Assembly: GCF_041415945.1 (NCBI RefSeq)
Contig: NZ_JBGCUS010000001.1
Coordinates: 3,100,001-3,164,000 of the forward strand
DNA length: 64,000 nt
Direction: 5' to 3'
Source of the DNA: Ancylobacter sp. IITR112
GTDB lineage: Bacteria > Pseudomonadota > Alphaproteobacteria > Rhizobiales > Xanthobacteraceae
Both the position numbers and the translations under genes were made by a program. Shown here one piece after another: positions 1 to 10,301 of the stretch; the first letter of the stretch is position 1; every line of letters starts with the position of its first letter. The notes under the pieces are model-generated. The model was given only the letters and a program-made list of their open reading frames with translations. It was not told where the DNA came from and did no database searches.

Positions 1-1555
1 AGGGGTCGGCCTGCAGCTTGGGCAGCATCTCATTGCGCATGATGCTGGGCGGCACGTGCCAGGAGGGATTGAACACGACATACTGCATCGTCTCGTCGAG
101 GATCGGCGTCGGCGTTTCCGGCTTGCCGACCACCACCCGCGTCTCGTGCACCGGGCTGCCATCCACGATGATGCGGACCATGAATTCGGGAATATTGACG
201 ATCACATAGGCGGGCGCCACCTCATGCGGCAGCCAGCGCCAGCGCTCCATATTGGCGATGATGTCCGGCACCGGATCGCCGCCCAGGTCGTTCAGCGCCG
301 CCACCGTGCCGCGCCCGACAATGCCGTCCACGGCGAGCCCGGCCTGACGCTGGAAGTCCTCCACCGCCTGCTCCAGCGCCGCATCATAAGTCTCGCCCGC
401 CGCGTGCCCACCGACGCCGAGCCGCGCGCGCAGCAGCGGCACGCGCGGATCGCTCTCGCCCGGCCGCAGCGACGGGCCCGGCGGGATCGGCGCGTGCGAG
501 ACGGACTGTTCGCGCGCCATCAGCGTCGCCAGCTTCTGCTTCAGCAGGGCATATTGCGGATATTGCGGAGCGAAGCCCGCCAGCACGGCGCGCGCCGCCG
601 CCGCATCCGGCGCACCGGCGAGGCGCGCCAGCACATCGGCCGGCTCGGGCACGGTCGGATTGGGATCGACATCCTTGGAAAGCTTCTTCGGGTCGAACCG
701 GCCGCTCTGCACATGCCGGGCATAGAGCAGCGCGGTGGCGGCGAGCCGCAGCTCCGCCTCGGCACGGGCCGCCGCATCGGCAGTCACGGGCAAAGGCGGC
801 ATCGCGTAATCGGCGGGTTCCAGCCCTTCCGACGCAGCGGCGGCGAACGTGTCGAGCGCCGCCTGGCCAAGCGGGGAGAGGCCGCCCTCCGCCGTGAAGA
901 CCGGCTGGAAGTTCCGCGCCGTATAGAAGGCGGCAAGCGCTTCGCGGTCCGCTGCCCGGGTGGAAAAGCCCGGCAATTGGCTGCCGATCAGCCCCGCCAA
1001 TTCCGCGGAGACCAGAGACGGCGCCGCCTCGGCCGGAACGGAAGGCGCGGCGAGACTTGGCACTGGGGGCACTGACGTTCCCTCGCCAAGGCCCGGGGCG
1101 CCATCACCCACGCGCGGCGTCGCCGGCAGAGCCTCCGCCGGGCGGGAATCGGCTGCGTCGGGCAGCGGCAGGGCGGGGCCCGGCGCGGCCAGAGCGGCGC
1201 TGCGAGCAGGGCTGGGCCGTGCCGGATCGACCGCATCGAAAGGCGGCGCCTCAATTGCGATAGCCTCCAGCGCCGCCGCCGGCTCGCCCGGGCTCACGAG
1301 ACTTGTCGCCGCCTGAATGCCGGCGGGTGTCGCGGCGGAGGTGGTGGCGACCGCCGGTGCTTCGCCGGTCCCCTGCCCGGCGCGGCCGAGCGAGATGACA
1401 CTGTCGCTGGCCTGCTGCGCCTGCACGCTCAGCCCGGCGCCGCTCACTGTCGCCAGCAACAGGCCGGCCGAGGCCGCCAAAACGCGCCGCGCGGCTGTAC
1501 CGCGTGCCGTGGCGCCCTTGTTTTCGACCGTATCAATAGCGCCGCGACCGGACAT
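1..1555 (-). CDS. L,D-transpeptidase, YcbB/LdtD-type (3' end outside window)
   Basis: Partial gene: about 518 N-terminal codons are present and the reading frame leaves the window at base 1. The start ATG at 1555 is preceded by GGAGAG. Residues 20-45 form a signal peptide (arginine pair, then an Ala/Leu core ending near QAQQ), followed by a long Ala/Pro-rich linker. A scaffold domain follows, then a PG_binding_1 domain (GVGGHAAGETYDAALEQAVE... then DFQRQAGLAVDGIVG). Next is WRWLPHE and the beginning of a YkuD catalytic domain (ETRVVVGKPETPTPIL, FNPSWHVPPSI). This order is that of the large YcbB/LdtD enzymes, which make 3-3 cross-links in periplasmic peptidoglycan. The catalytic Cys motif would lie past the window edge, so activity cannot be judged. 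The gene is divergent from purE. Confidence 0.9.
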   Translation of the reverse strand, partial: MSGRGAIDTVENKGATARGTAARRVLAASAGLLLATVSGAGLSVQAQQASDSVISLGRAGQGTGEAPAVATTSAATPAGIQAATSLVSPGEPAAALEAIAIEAPPFDAVDPARPSPARSAALAAPGPALPLPDAADSRPAEALPATPRVGDGAPGLGEGTSVPPVPSLAAPSVPAEAAPSLVSAELAGLIGSQLPGFSTRAADREALAAFYTARNFQPVFTAEGGLSPLGQAALDTFAAAASEGLEPADYAMPPLPVTADAAARAEAELRLAATALLYARHVQSGRFDPKKLSKDVDPNPTVPEPADVLARLAGAPDAAAARAVLAGFAPQYPQYALLKQKLATLMAREQSVSHAPIPPGPSLRPGESDPRVPLLRARLGVGGHAAGETYDAALEQAVEDFQRQAGLAVDGIVGRGTVAALNDLGGDPVPDIIANMERWRWLPHEVAPAYVIVNIPEFMVRIIVDGSPVHETRVVVGKPETPTPILDETMQYVVFNPSWHVPPSIMRNEMLPKLQADP

Positions 1556-1876
1556 TGACTTCTCTCCGCCTGTTACCCACCGGGGTCGCCTGGCCGCGCC
1601 GGTCTCGTTGGGAATCGGCACCGATCAGAGCATAGCCCACACGGGGTTCAACTCACGAACACGGCAGGCGGATCCCGGGGGATTCTCTCGCCCGGCACTC
1701 TGCCCCGGCATGGTAAAGGCGGTGTTAAGCATGGCGCCTCGCGACGCTCCGCGCAGCGGCACGACCAGCCCCTGGGTCAGGCCGGTTAAGACGATGCCGC
1801 GTACCGTCATCTTCCCTTGCTCCCGCGCCCGCGATTCCTATAATCCGCGCCTTTCCTGAAAGGGGCGGACAGCAGA
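1556..1876. other. Intergenic region between L,D-transpeptidase and purE
   Basis: 321 bases between divergent genes. Short open frames here (for example 1625-1810 on the minus strand) have no recognisable product and no ribosome binding site. The right end holds the purE promoter listed separately; the left end holds the Shine-Dalgarno of the transpeptidase gene. I see nothing else that I can support. Confidence 0.5.
1817..1844 (+). promoter_or_regulatory. Predicted purEK promoter
   Basis: TTGCTC at 1817-1822, a 16-base spacer, and a perfect TATAAT at 1839-1844. The -10 is unusually consensus-like for this GC-rich sequence. Transcription would start near 1851, giving a leader of about 25 bases before the purE ATG at 1877. 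Confidence 0.55.
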
Positions 1877-2382
<506 letters not shown>

Positions 2383-2386
<4 letters not shown>

Positions 2387-3477
2387 GCGCGGAACCGAAG
2401 ATTCTCTCGCCCGGCGACACGATCGGCATTCTCGGCGGCGGGCAATTGGCCCGCATGATCGCGCTGGCCGCCGCCCCGCTGGGGCTGAAGGCGCATATTT
2501 ATGCCCCCGAGGAAGGCAGCCCGGCCTTCGATGTCGCGGGCACTCACACCCGCGCCGCCTATGACGATTTCGCCGCGCTGGAGCGCTTCGCCAAGGCGGT
2601 CGATGTCGTCACCTATGAATTCGAGAACGTGCCGGTCTACACCGCCGAATTTCTCTCCCGCCATGTGCCGGTGCATCCCGGCGCGCGGGCGCTCGGCATC
2701 ACCCAGGACCGGCTGGAGGAAAAGACCTTCGTCTCCCGCCTCGGCATCGAGACGGCGCCCTTCGCCGCCGTGCAGGACGAGGCGGAGCTGGAAGCGGCTC
2801 TGGCCGAGATCGGCCGCCCGGCGGTGCTGAAGACCCGCCGCTTCGGCTATGACGGCAAGGGGCAGGTGATCATCCGCGAAGGCGACGATGCCACCGCGGC
2901 GTTCAAGGCGGTCGGCCGGCATCCCTCCATCCTCGAAGGCTTCGTGCCGTTCGAGCGTGAGGTCTCGGTGGTCGCCGCCCGCACCGAGGATGGCCGCTTC
3001 AAGGCCTATGAGGTGACGGAGAACGAGCACCGCCATCACATCCTGTTCCGCTCGACGGTTCCGGCCAACGTCACCCCGGCGGTGGACGCGGTGGCGCGCG
3101 AGATTGCCCGGCGCATCGGCGAGGCGCTCGGCTATGTCGGCGTGTTCGCGGTGGAGATGTTCCTCGTGGTGGTGGACGGGGCGCAGGGCGTCATCGTCAA
3201 CGAAATCGCCCCGCGCGTGCACAATTCCGGCCACTGGACGCTGAATGGGGCGCTCACCAGCCAGTTCGAGCAGCATGTGCGTGCCATTGCCGGCTGGCCG
3301 CTCGGCGCGGTGGAGCGGCTGGGCCATGTCGAGATGACCAATCTCATCGGCGACGAGGCGGACGACTGGCGGGCGCTGCTGGACGAGCCGGGCGCGCATC
3401 TGCACCTCTACGGCAAGGCGGAAGCCCGCCCCGGCCGCAAGATGGGCCATGTGACGCGCATCTTCGAGGAGGAATAG
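2383..3477 (+). CDS. purK: N5-carboxyaminoimidazole ribonucleotide synthase
   Basis: ATP-grasp enzyme of 364 residues that makes N5-CAIR from AIR, bicarbonate and ATP, the substrate for PurE. An N-terminal [11 protein letters not shown] (15-25) marks the PurK pre-ATP-grasp fold. [17 protein letters not shown] and [12 protein letters not shown] follow in the ATP-grasp region, and [14 protein letters not shown] is the family signature near the C-terminal third. The ATG at 2383 overlaps the purE stop (ATGA); an in-frame upstream start at 2341 would lie inside purE and is less likely. Confidence 0.97.
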
Positions 3478-3634
3478 CCGCAAGAGCGGTGGCCGGCGCC
3501 GCGATGCGGCGGGTTCGCGATTGCGGCCGCCGCGTCGGTGGCCCCTGCCTCACGTCATCGTGCGCGGCGCCGTTGAAATTTCGCCGTTGCCGCCGGCGTA
3601 TAGGCAGGACCATCCTCCAGCCAGCGGATTGTTC

Positions 3635-4642
3635 ATGGCCTTCCTGCGCGAGACTACCGGCCGTTTCAGCCCCGAGAAGATCGGCGCGCTGGCGATTGTG
3701 CTGCTGCCCTTTGGCCTGCTGCTGGCACAGATCCTCAGCGGCGGCTTCGCCACGTCCGAGCCGACCGGACTAGGTGGCGCCGGATTGGGGGGCGCCGGTT
3801 TGAGCGGCGGCGGGCCAGGGCTTGGCGGGCCGGGGCTTGGCGGGCCGGGGCTTGGCGGGCCGGGGCTTGGCGGGCCGGGGCTTGGCGGCGCTCTGGGCGG
3901 CGAGGCGGCGCTGGGTGCGCGTCCGCTGATCCAGGTCATCCATTTTGTCGGCGACTGGGCGATCCGGCTGCTGCTGCTCTCGCTCGCCGTCACCCCGGCG
4001 CGGCGCCTGTTCAACTGGCCGAAACTGCTGCTGACGCGCCGCACCCTTGGCCTCGGCGCCGCCGCGCTCATCGGCGTGCATCTTGCCGTCTATCTCGTCG
4101 ATGTCGGCAGCCTCGCCACGGCGGCGAGCGAGATCGCGCTGCGCATCTATCTCACCATCGGCTTCATCGCCGTGCTCGCCTTCGCCGCGCTGTCCGCCAC
4201 CTCCTGGGACGGGGCGATCCGCCGGCTCGGCGCCGCGCGGTGGAACCGGCTGCACCAGTTGGTCTATCCAGCGACCGCCCTCGCTCTCCTGCATTTCTTC
4301 ATGCAGCAGAAGCTCGACGTAACCCAGCCGGTGCTGATGACCGGCCTGTTCGTCTGGCTGATGGGCTGGCGGGTGCTTCAGGCCTATGGGCGCGGCACCG
4401 GCTTTCTCAACCTCCTGGCGCTCGCCGCCGCCTCGGGCGTGCTCACCGCGCTGATCGAAGCCGGCTGGTACGCGGTCGCCACCGGAATCGACCCCGTCCG
4501 GGTGCTGCAGGCGAACCTGTCCTTTGCCTATGCCATCAGCCCGAGTTGGTGGGTGGCCGGCGCCGGCCTCGGCGTCGCGGTGCTGAGCGAGATCGTGCTG
4601 CGGCTGCGGCCGCTGCCCGCCCGGCGCCCGGCGCGGGCGTGA
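3635..4642 (+). CDS. MsrQ-like ferric-reductase transmembrane haem protein with Gly-rich insert
   Basis: 335 residues from the ATG at 3635. A first membrane segment (about 16-36) is followed by a glycine-rich periplasmic stretch (about 45-88), then about five further membrane segments in the ferric-reductase-like arrangement. His103, His149, His207 and His220 are candidates for haem ligation; WNRLHQLVYP around 203-212 is close to the MsrQ signature. MsrQ carries electrons across the inner membrane to MsrP, which repairs oxidised methionine in periplasmic proteins. No msrP lies next to it, so the partner must be elsewhere or different. The Gly stretch is encoded by a 15-bp tandem repeat and is absent from the MsrQ proteins I know. 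An upstream in-frame start (3521) has no better support. It converges on miaA with a 3-base gap. Confidence 0.75.
   Translation: MAFLRETTGRFSPEKIGALAIVLLPFGLLLAQILSGGFATSEPTGLGGAGLGGAGLSGGGPGLGGPGLGGPGLGGPGLGGPGLGGALGGEAALGARPLIQVIHFVGDWAIRLLLLSLAVTPARRLFNWPKLLLTRRTLGLGAAALIGVHLAVYLVDVGSLATAASEIALRIYLTIGFIAVLAFAALSATSWDGAIRRLGAARWNRLHQLVYPATALALLHFFMQQKLDVTQPVLMTGLFVWLMGWRVLQAYGRGTGFLNLLALAAASGVLTALIEAGWYAVATGIDPVRVLQANLSFAYAISPSWWVAGAGLGVAVLSEIVLRLRPLPARRPARA
3811..3885 (+). repeat. 15-bp in-frame tandem repeat (5 copies) in msrQ-like gene
   Basis: Five head-to-tail copies of CGGGCCGGGGCTTGG. The first copy (3811-3825) has one substitution (A for G); the next four (3826-3885) are identical. 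Each unit encodes a five-residue GPGLG-type step, so copy-number change keeps the reading frame. Immediately upstream (about 3767-3810) are degenerate GLGGA-type units. Confidence 0.95.
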
Positions 4643-4645
4643 GGC

Positions 4646-5596
4646 TCAGAGCACCGCCTCGGCCAGCCAGGCGGCGGCGGCGTCCCCGGGCAGCGCTGTC
4701 CAGCCGCCAAGCTGGTGGCGGAACCAGGTGTCCTGCCGCTTGGCATAGTGCCGCGTGTCGAGAATGGCCCCCTCGATCGCCATCTCGCGCGTAATCTCGC
4801 CGGAAAAATAGCGCGCGAACCACGGCATGCCGTGCGCCTTCAGCAGCGGCCGGTCCGCCGGCAGGCCGCGCGCCAGCAGTGCCCGCGCCTCCTCAAGTGC
4901 ACCCTCCGCCATCATGGCGTGGAACCGCTCGGCGATGCGCGCGCGCAGCGCTGTCCGGTCGGTGGCGAGGAACAGGCGCACGGCGCTGTCCGCGTCCAGC
5001 ACCGGCGGCTCGGCCGGCGCCTGCTGCCAGCGTGCCAGCGGTCGGCCCGTCGCCTCGAATACTTCCAGCGCCCGCATCAGCCGCTGCGTGTCGGACGGGC
5101 GCAGCCGCGCCGCCGTCTCCGGGTCTACCGCCGCCAGCCGGGCGTGCAGCGCCGGCGCGTCGAGATCGAGCCCGCGCACCTGGGCGCGGACCGCGTCGGG
5201 AATGGGCGGAATCGGCGACAGCCCCTGCGTCAGCGCCTTGAAGTAAAGCCCGGTGCCGCCGGTAACGATCGGCAGCCGCCCCTCCCGCTCGGCCTCGCCC
5301 AGCGCCGCCCGCGCCTCCTCCAGCCAGTGCGCGACGGAATAGGCGGCGGCCGCGTCGACATGGCCGTAAAGGCGGTGCGGCACGCGCGCCTCCTCCTCCG
5401 GCGTCGGCCGGGCCGACAGAACCCGGAGGTCGCGATAGACCTGCATGGAATCGGCGTTGACGACGACCCCGCCCACCCGCTCCGCCAGAGCGAGCGCCAG
5501 CGCCGACTTGCCGCTCGCGGTCGGTCCTGCAATAAGCACGGCGCGCGGGCGTCCGGCTTTCGCGGTCACGCCCGCCTCGCTCTTTCCGCTTTCCAT
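4646..5596 (-). CDS. miaA: tRNA dimethylallyltransferase
   Basis: 316 residues. It transfers a dimethylallyl group to A37 of tRNAs reading UNN codons. The P-loop GPTASGKS is at 24-31, [11 protein letters not shown] (48-58) carries the catalytic Asp, [11 protein letters not shown] forms the substrate channel region, and [15 protein letters not shown] near the C-terminus is a family hallmark. Length is normal (about 300). It is convergent with the msrQ-like gene and divergent from serB with 50 bases between starts. Confidence 0.96.
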   Translation of the reverse strand: MESGKSEAGVTAKAGRPRAVLIAGPTASGKSALALALAERVGGVVVNADSMQVYRDLRVLSARPTPEEEARVPHRLYGHVDAAAAYSVAHWLEEARAALGEAEREGRLPIVTGGTGLYFKALTQGLSPIPPIPDAVRAQVRGLDLDAPALHARLAAVDPETAARLRPSDTQRLMRALEVFEATGRPLARWQQAPAEPPVLDADSAVRLFLATDRTALRARIAERFHAMMAEGALEEARALLARGLPADRPLLKAHGMPWFARYFSGEITREMAIEGAILDTRHYAKRQDTWFRHQLGGWTALPGDAAAAWLAEAVL

Positions 5597-5646
5597 GCCG
5601 CCTTTTTGCCCGACGCCGGCCCGCCGGCAAGGTCCCAGTCGCTGCC

Positions 5647-6540
5647 ATGACCGAATCCTCCTCGCATATCGCCGTTTTCATCGCCTCCCCGGCCGCCCCG
5701 GCGGTGGATAAGGCGTTGCTGGCCCGCGCCCGTGCGGCCCTGCCCGCGCCCGGCCCCACGCGCTGGCTGAACGCCGGTATCGCGGCGGAAATCGCCTGTG
5801 CGGGCGGCGCCGATATCGCGGCCCTGCGCGCGGCGGTGGACGGCGCACCGGTGGATGTGGCGGTGCTGCCGGCCGAAGGGCGGCGCAAGAGGCTGTTCCT
5901 CGCCGATATGGACTCGACCATGATCGGGCAGGAATGCATTGACGAGCTCGCCGACTTTGCCGGCATGAAGGCCCATGTCGCCGCCATCACCGAGCGCGCC
6001 ATGCGCGGCGAGATCGCCTTCGAGCCGGCGCTGCGCGAACGTGTGGCGCTGCTGAAGGGCCTGCCGCTCGCGGTCGTCGACGAGGTCATCGCCGCGCGCA
6101 TCCGCCTCACCCCGGGCGGCACCGAACTGGTGCGGACCATGAAGGCGCATGGCGCCCGCACGCTGCTCGTCTCCGGCGGCTTCACCCTGTTCACCGCGCG
6201 GGTGGCTGACATGATCGGCTTCGATGCCCATCGCGCCAATGTGCTGCTGTCGGACGGTGAGAGTTTCGCCGGGCTGGTGGAGGAACCGATCCTCGGCCGC
6301 GAGGCCAAGCTCGCCTCTCTGGTCGAATTTCGCGAGGCGCTCGGCCTGTCCCCCAGCGAAACGCTGGCGGTAGGCGATGGCGCGAATGATCTCGCCATGA
6401 TCGGCGAGGCCGGGCTCGGCGTCGCCTATCACGCCAAGCCGGCCGTGGCAGCGGCGGCGCAGGTGCGGATCGACCATGGCGACCTCACCTCCCTGCTCTA
6501 CCTGCAGGGCTATGCGGCCGAGCAATTCGTCACGGGCTGA
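5647..6540 (+). CDS. serB: Phosphoserine phosphatase
   Basis: HAD-family hydrolase, 297 residues, performing the last step of serine synthesis. DMDST (87-91) supplies the nucleophile Asp87 and acid/base Asp89; Ser176-Gly-Gly is motif II, Lys221 motif III, and GDGAND (243-248) binds magnesium. The first 80 residues form a divergent ACT-like N-terminal domain, as in long SerB proteins. It ends 6 bases before the convergent asmA-like gene. Confidence 0.95.
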   Translation: MTESSSHIAVFIASPAAPAVDKALLARARAALPAPGPTRWLNAGIAAEIACAGGADIAALRAAVDGAPVDVAVLPAEGRRKRLFLADMDSTMIGQECIDELADFAGMKAHVAAITERAMRGEIAFEPALRERVALLKGLPLAVVDEVIAARIRLTPGGTELVRTMKAHGARTLLVSGGFTLFTARVADMIGFDAHRANVLLSDGESFAGLVEEPILGREAKLASLVEFREALGLSPSETLAVGDGANDLAMIGEAGLGVAYHAKPAVAAAAQVRIDHGDLTSLLYLQGYAAEQFVTG

Positions 6541-6565
6541 GCCGCCTCACGGCGCGAGAGGCGGC
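6541..6565. terminator. Hairpin between convergent serB and asmA-like genes
   Basis: GCCGCCTC at 6541-6548 pairs perfectly with GAGGCGGC at 6558-6565 around a 9-base loop. There is no T-run on either side, so it is at best a weak or factor-assisted terminator; it overlaps the last codons of the asmA-like gene. Confidence 0.3.
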
Positions 6566-9500
6566 AGCAGGATCGGGTTGCGCAGCGGATCGTTGGGAAT
6601 GTCGACCGGCGGCAGCAATGGCGGCGCGGGGCTACCCGGAGCCGGCTCGCGCGGGGCGGAATTGGCGCCGTAGCCATAATAGGATTGCGGCGCCGCCGGC
6701 CGGGCGGCACTGGCGGGCGCCCGGGGGGTCTGCGTCGTGCGCGGCGCCACGGCGGGCGCGCCGGCGCGCGGCGCGGCCTGTGGCGTGGGGCGCCGCAGCG
6801 GCGCCGGGTCTGTCGCCTGCCCGCCATCGGTCAGCGGCGTGCGGCCATATTCCGCCTCCAGCCGCTTGGTCTCGCGCTCCAGCGCCCGCATGTTGATCGC
6901 GGTGCTGAGCGCGTTCAGGTCGAAGCGGCGCTCGGGGGCGGTCAGCGGGCCGCGCCACTGCACGGCCGCCGCCGGCGCGGCCGGCAGGCCGGCGCTGGCG
7001 ACATCCTGTATCTCCAGCGTCGCCTCGAAGGTCAGGGCGGGAATGTCGAGCGCGCCACTCAGCCCGAAGCGCTGCTCGCCCAGCGCCAGGCGCGCGGCGC
7101 TGGTGCGGGCGACGCCATCCACCACGCTCACCGCGCTTTCCACCCGCGCCAGCTTCAGCGGCGCGCGCGCCAGCCCGTCGCTCAGCAGTTGCGCCAGGCG
7201 CTGCTGGTCCGGCGGCGCGCCGCGTTCTGTCGCCAGCATCACATATTGCAGCGCCTTGGGGTCGCTCTGGTCGATTTCCAGCCCGTCAATGGAGAGGCTC
7301 CCCAGCCCCTGCAGCGCACTCGCCAGCGCGAAGGGCGAATTGCCGCGCGCGGTGACATCGAGCGTCGCGCTCACCCGTCCGCGCAGCTTCGGCTGGGTCA
7401 CGGCAAGCGCGGCGAACAGCGCGTTGCTGTCGGCATTGCCCAGCGCCAGCCGGCCGTCGAACAGCACCGCCGGGCCGCTGCGGGCGAGGTTGAACCTGCC
7501 CGAGAAGGTTCCGCCGGCGAGGTCGCCGGACACGCTTTCCACCGCCAGCCGGGCGTCGGCCAGTCGCGCCGCCACCTTGGCATCGCCCAGCACCAGCCCG
7601 CCGGGAAGGTCGAGCCGCGCCACCTTCAAGGTGAGATCGGCCGCGAATGTGCTGGCTGCCGGGCCAAAAGCGGCGCGCGACCAGCCCTCGCCCTCGGTCG
7701 TGTCGGCGGCCCCGACGACCACACCCAGCGCCCGGGCGAGGCTCATTTGCGGGGTGGCGAGTTCAGCCCGCACCGGCTCGCCGGGCGTATAGGCCAGCCG
7801 GCCGTCGAGCGTCTGCCCGGCCAGCGTGCCTGAGAGCGCGCCGATCCGCCATTCCTCGCCCTCGCGGCTGAGCGTGCCGGCGAAGCGCGCCGGCATCGCC
7901 CCCGCCTGGGGCGGGAGGCTCTTCAGCAGCGCCGCGAGGTCGGTGCCCTCCAGCGTCAGCGCCAGATCGGGCTCCAGCCGCCCGGCCGCGTCAAGCGCCG
8001 CCTTGCCTTCCGCCCGCAGCGTCGTGCCGGCCAGGGTCAGAGCGGCAGCGACCTCCCCGCCGAGGTCGAGCGTGAAGCGGGCCGGGCCGAGCGCCGGCCG
8101 CAGGCCCGGCACACCAATGCCGGAAAGCACTGCGCTGCCGTCCTGCGCGTCCAGCGCAACGCGACCGCTGAGCGTGCCATCGGCGGCGATTCCTACCTGG
8201 CCGCTGCCGGACAGGCCGCCGAGCCGACCGCCGGCATCGACATGGGTGCGCCCGTCCTGCGACACCAGCGCGAGGGTGAGATCGACAGGGGCGAGGTTCG
8301 CCTGCGCGGCGGCGAGGAAGGGTTCGAGGCGGGTCAGGCCAAAGGCGTTCGCCAGCCCCGGCAGCCCGTCGGCCCGCCGGCCGGTAAGCGTGGCGGTGAA
8401 GCGCGCATCGCCGGCGCTGTCGCCTCCGAAAGCGGCCAGCCGCCCGGCGCCGGTGAGGTTGAGGCCGGCGAAATCCTCAATGGCGAGGCGCTCGACCGCG
8501 AGGCCGTCGGCGCCGCCCTTGAGAATGAGGTCGAGGCTGCGGGCGCTGGCGCCCGCCAGATGCACCTGCCGACCCCCGATGCTGAGATTGAGATCGGTAG
8601 ACCCCAGCCCAAGCGCCACCAGCCGCCGCATCGGTGGCAGCAGCGTGTCGACATCGACATCGGAAGTGGTCAGCACCGCGTCGACGCGCCCGCGCCCGTT
8701 CGCTGTCGGCAGCGTATAGGCGGCGGTGCCGGCGAAACGGCTGTCGCCGGCGGAAAGCTGGAGCTTGTCGAGGGCGAAGCCGGTGGCGCTGACGCTGAGG
8801 TCGCCGGCGAGGCGGGCCGCCCCGGCGGGCAGGCTCGCCACCAGCGCGCTCGCCTGCGGCACCGCCCAGGCCGCGAAACCGGGCAGGTCCTGCGCTTCCA
8901 GCACGCCGCTGCCACCGAAGAGGGCGGCAGTGGGATCATTGGTCCCGGTGACGCGCGGCAGCGTGCCGGAGAGGGCAATCCGCGCCCCGCCGGGCAGCCG
9001 TGCCTCCAGCGTGCGGGCGCGCCAGCCGCCGGGCGACCAGTCGAGCCCGGCCTTGACCTCGCGCGCCGCCGCGCCGGCGAGCAGCACCGTATCGGCTGAG
9101 AGATCGAGCGACCCGACGGTGGCGAGATCGGCCAGCGGCACCAGCAGGCGCGCCAGCGCATCGGTGGCCGCCAGCGGCGTCGCCCCGCCGGTCAGCGCGC
9201 CGAGATCGAGCTGGCGCGCTGCCAGCGTCAGGTCGAGCCGCGACACGGCATTGCCGGGCCCGGCACCCACGAGGTGAGCCGTGCCGGACAGCGCCACCGG
9301 CCGCTCGGCGGCATCGAGCGTCAGGCTGAGATCGGAGGCGGCAATCGCCTGCGGGGTGGCCTCGACCTTCGCCGACAGGCTCCACGCCTTGAGAAGGTCG
9401 GCACCGGCGCCGGGTGTCGCCGCGGCGCTGGCGGGGGGTGCGGCGCGCACCAGCGCCGCCCGGCCGCGAAAACTCGGCGCGCCGCCGGCAAGGCTCAAAA

Positions 9501-10161
9501 CGCCATCCGCATCGACGCTCAGCGGCGAGCCGACATTCTGCGCGCCGAGCCGCAGCTTGGCGGTGCCGTCCGCGGCGAAGGCGGCGAGGGTGAGGCGCAC
9601 CCGGCGGCGCATGCCGGCCGCATCGGCCTCCCCCTCCAGCCTCACCGGTCCCATCATCCCCCCGATCGAACCGGAAAGCTCGACCGATTCCAGCTTGAAA
9701 GCCCGCTCATTGGCCCGGTCCAGCAGCTCGAAACTGCCCCCGACCACGGCGATCTCCGCCACACTGAACCCCACCGGGCGGACGGCACCTGTAGGTAGCG
9801 AAACTTTCCCTGAATTATCAATCACTAAGCGGGCGCGCGGACGCAGCAGCGTGACCTTGTCCGCGACAATGTCGCCGCGCATCAACGCACCAAGATCAAG
9901 CCGTCCCGACAATTCTGCTGCCGAAAGCGAGGTCCCGCCCTCGTCGAGACCAATGGATACATCGCGCAAGATGACGCGCGGCGTGGGAAGAATCTGCGCG
10001 TCGATCGGCCCACGAATAACCACCGGCGCCCCAAGAGTACGAGCCGCCTGCGCCTCGAATACTGAACGCCACTGCGACCAGTCAACGACCAATGGGGCTG
10101 CGAAGGCCGCGGCGACGGCCAGGATGATCGCGCCAGCAATCGTCAACAGCAGGTTCTGCAC
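6547..10161 (-). CDS. AsmA family inner-membrane-anchored protein
   Basis: 1204 residues from a GTG at 10161, chosen because GGAGGA sits just upstream; the longer frame to 10218 has no such site. A single N-terminal membrane helix (about residues 3-22) is followed by the AsmA opening pattern (VVDWSQWRSVFEAQAARTLG, then a region like DAQILPTPRVILRDVSIG). Next comes a very long beta-rich periplasmic body with many Asp/Gly-rich repeats, and the AsmA C-terminal motif region LQGLGSLSIDGLEIDQ. The last 100 residues are Pro/Ala-rich and likely disordered. AsmA-like proteins are bridge-type lipid-transfer candidates between inner and outer membranes; the exact cargo here is unknown. No partner gene is adjacent. 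Confidence 0.85.
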   Translation of the reverse strand: MQNLLLTIAGAIILAVAAAFAAPLVVDWSQWRSVFEAQAARTLGAPVVIRGPIDAQILPTPRVILRDVSIGLDEGGTSLSAAELSGRLDLGALMRGDIVADKVTLLRPRARLVIDNSGKVSLPTGAVRPVGFSVAEIAVVGGSFELLDRANERAFKLESVELSGSIGGMMGPVRLEGEADAAGMRRRVRLTLAAFAADGTAKLRLGAQNVGSPLSVDADGVLSLAGGAPSFRGRAALVRAAPPASAAATPGAGADLLKAWSLSAKVEATPQAIAASDLSLTLDAAERPVALSGTAHLVGAGPGNAVSRLDLTLAARQLDLGALTGGATPLAATDALARLLVPLADLATVGSLDLSADTVLLAGAAAREVKAGLDWSPGGWRARTLEARLPGGARIALSGTLPRVTGTNDPTAALFGGSGVLEAQDLPGFAAWAVPQASALVASLPAGAARLAGDLSVSATGFALDKLQLSAGDSRFAGTAAYTLPTANGRGRVDAVLTTSDVDVDTLLPPMRRLVALGLGSTDLNLSIGGRQVHLAGASARSLDLILKGGADGLAVERLAIEDFAGLNLTGAGRLAAFGGDSAGDARFTATLTGRRADGLPGLANAFGLTRLEPFLAAAQANLAPVDLTLALVSQDGRTHVDAGGRLGGLSGSGQVGIAADGTLSGRVALDAQDGSAVLSGIGVPGLRPALGPARFTLDLGGEVAAALTLAGTTLRAEGKAALDAAGRLEPDLALTLEGTDLAALLKSLPPQAGAMPARFAGTLSREGEEWRIGALSGTLAGQTLDGRLAYTPGEPVRAELATPQMSLARALGVVVGAADTTEGEGWSRAAFGPAASTFAADLTLKVARLDLPGGLVLGDAKVAARLADARLAVESVSGDLAGGTFSGRFNLARSGPAVLFDGRLALGNADSNALFAALAVTQPKLRGRVSATLDVTARGNSPFALASALQGLGSLSIDGLEIDQSDPKALQYVMLATERGAPPDQQRLAQLLSDGLARAPLKLARVESAVSVVDGVARTSAARLALGEQRFGLSGALDIPALTFEATLEIQDVASAGLPAAPAAAVQWRGPLTAPERRFDLNALSTAINMRALERETKRLEAEYGRTPLTDGGQATDPAPLRRPTPQAAPRAGAPAVAPRTTQTPRAPASAARPAAPQSYYGYGANSAPREPAPGSPAPPLLPPVDIPNDPLRNPILLPPLAP

Positions 10162-10301
10162 GCATTCCTCCGGCCTTACGGCCCCAGCGCCCCGCCCCCT
10201 CGGCGGATGCCTGACCACCCTACGCTAGTTTGTTGATATTTTTCGCATTCCCGGCCTCGGGCGCAAGGCGCGTTTTGATGCGGGCAGCCCTCCCCGGACG
10301 C

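Noticed and set aside
3550..4071. Minus-strand frame encoding a PGPPS repeat protein
   Set aside because: It is the reverse reading of the 15-bp repeat, which stays open in all frames because the unit is divisible by three.
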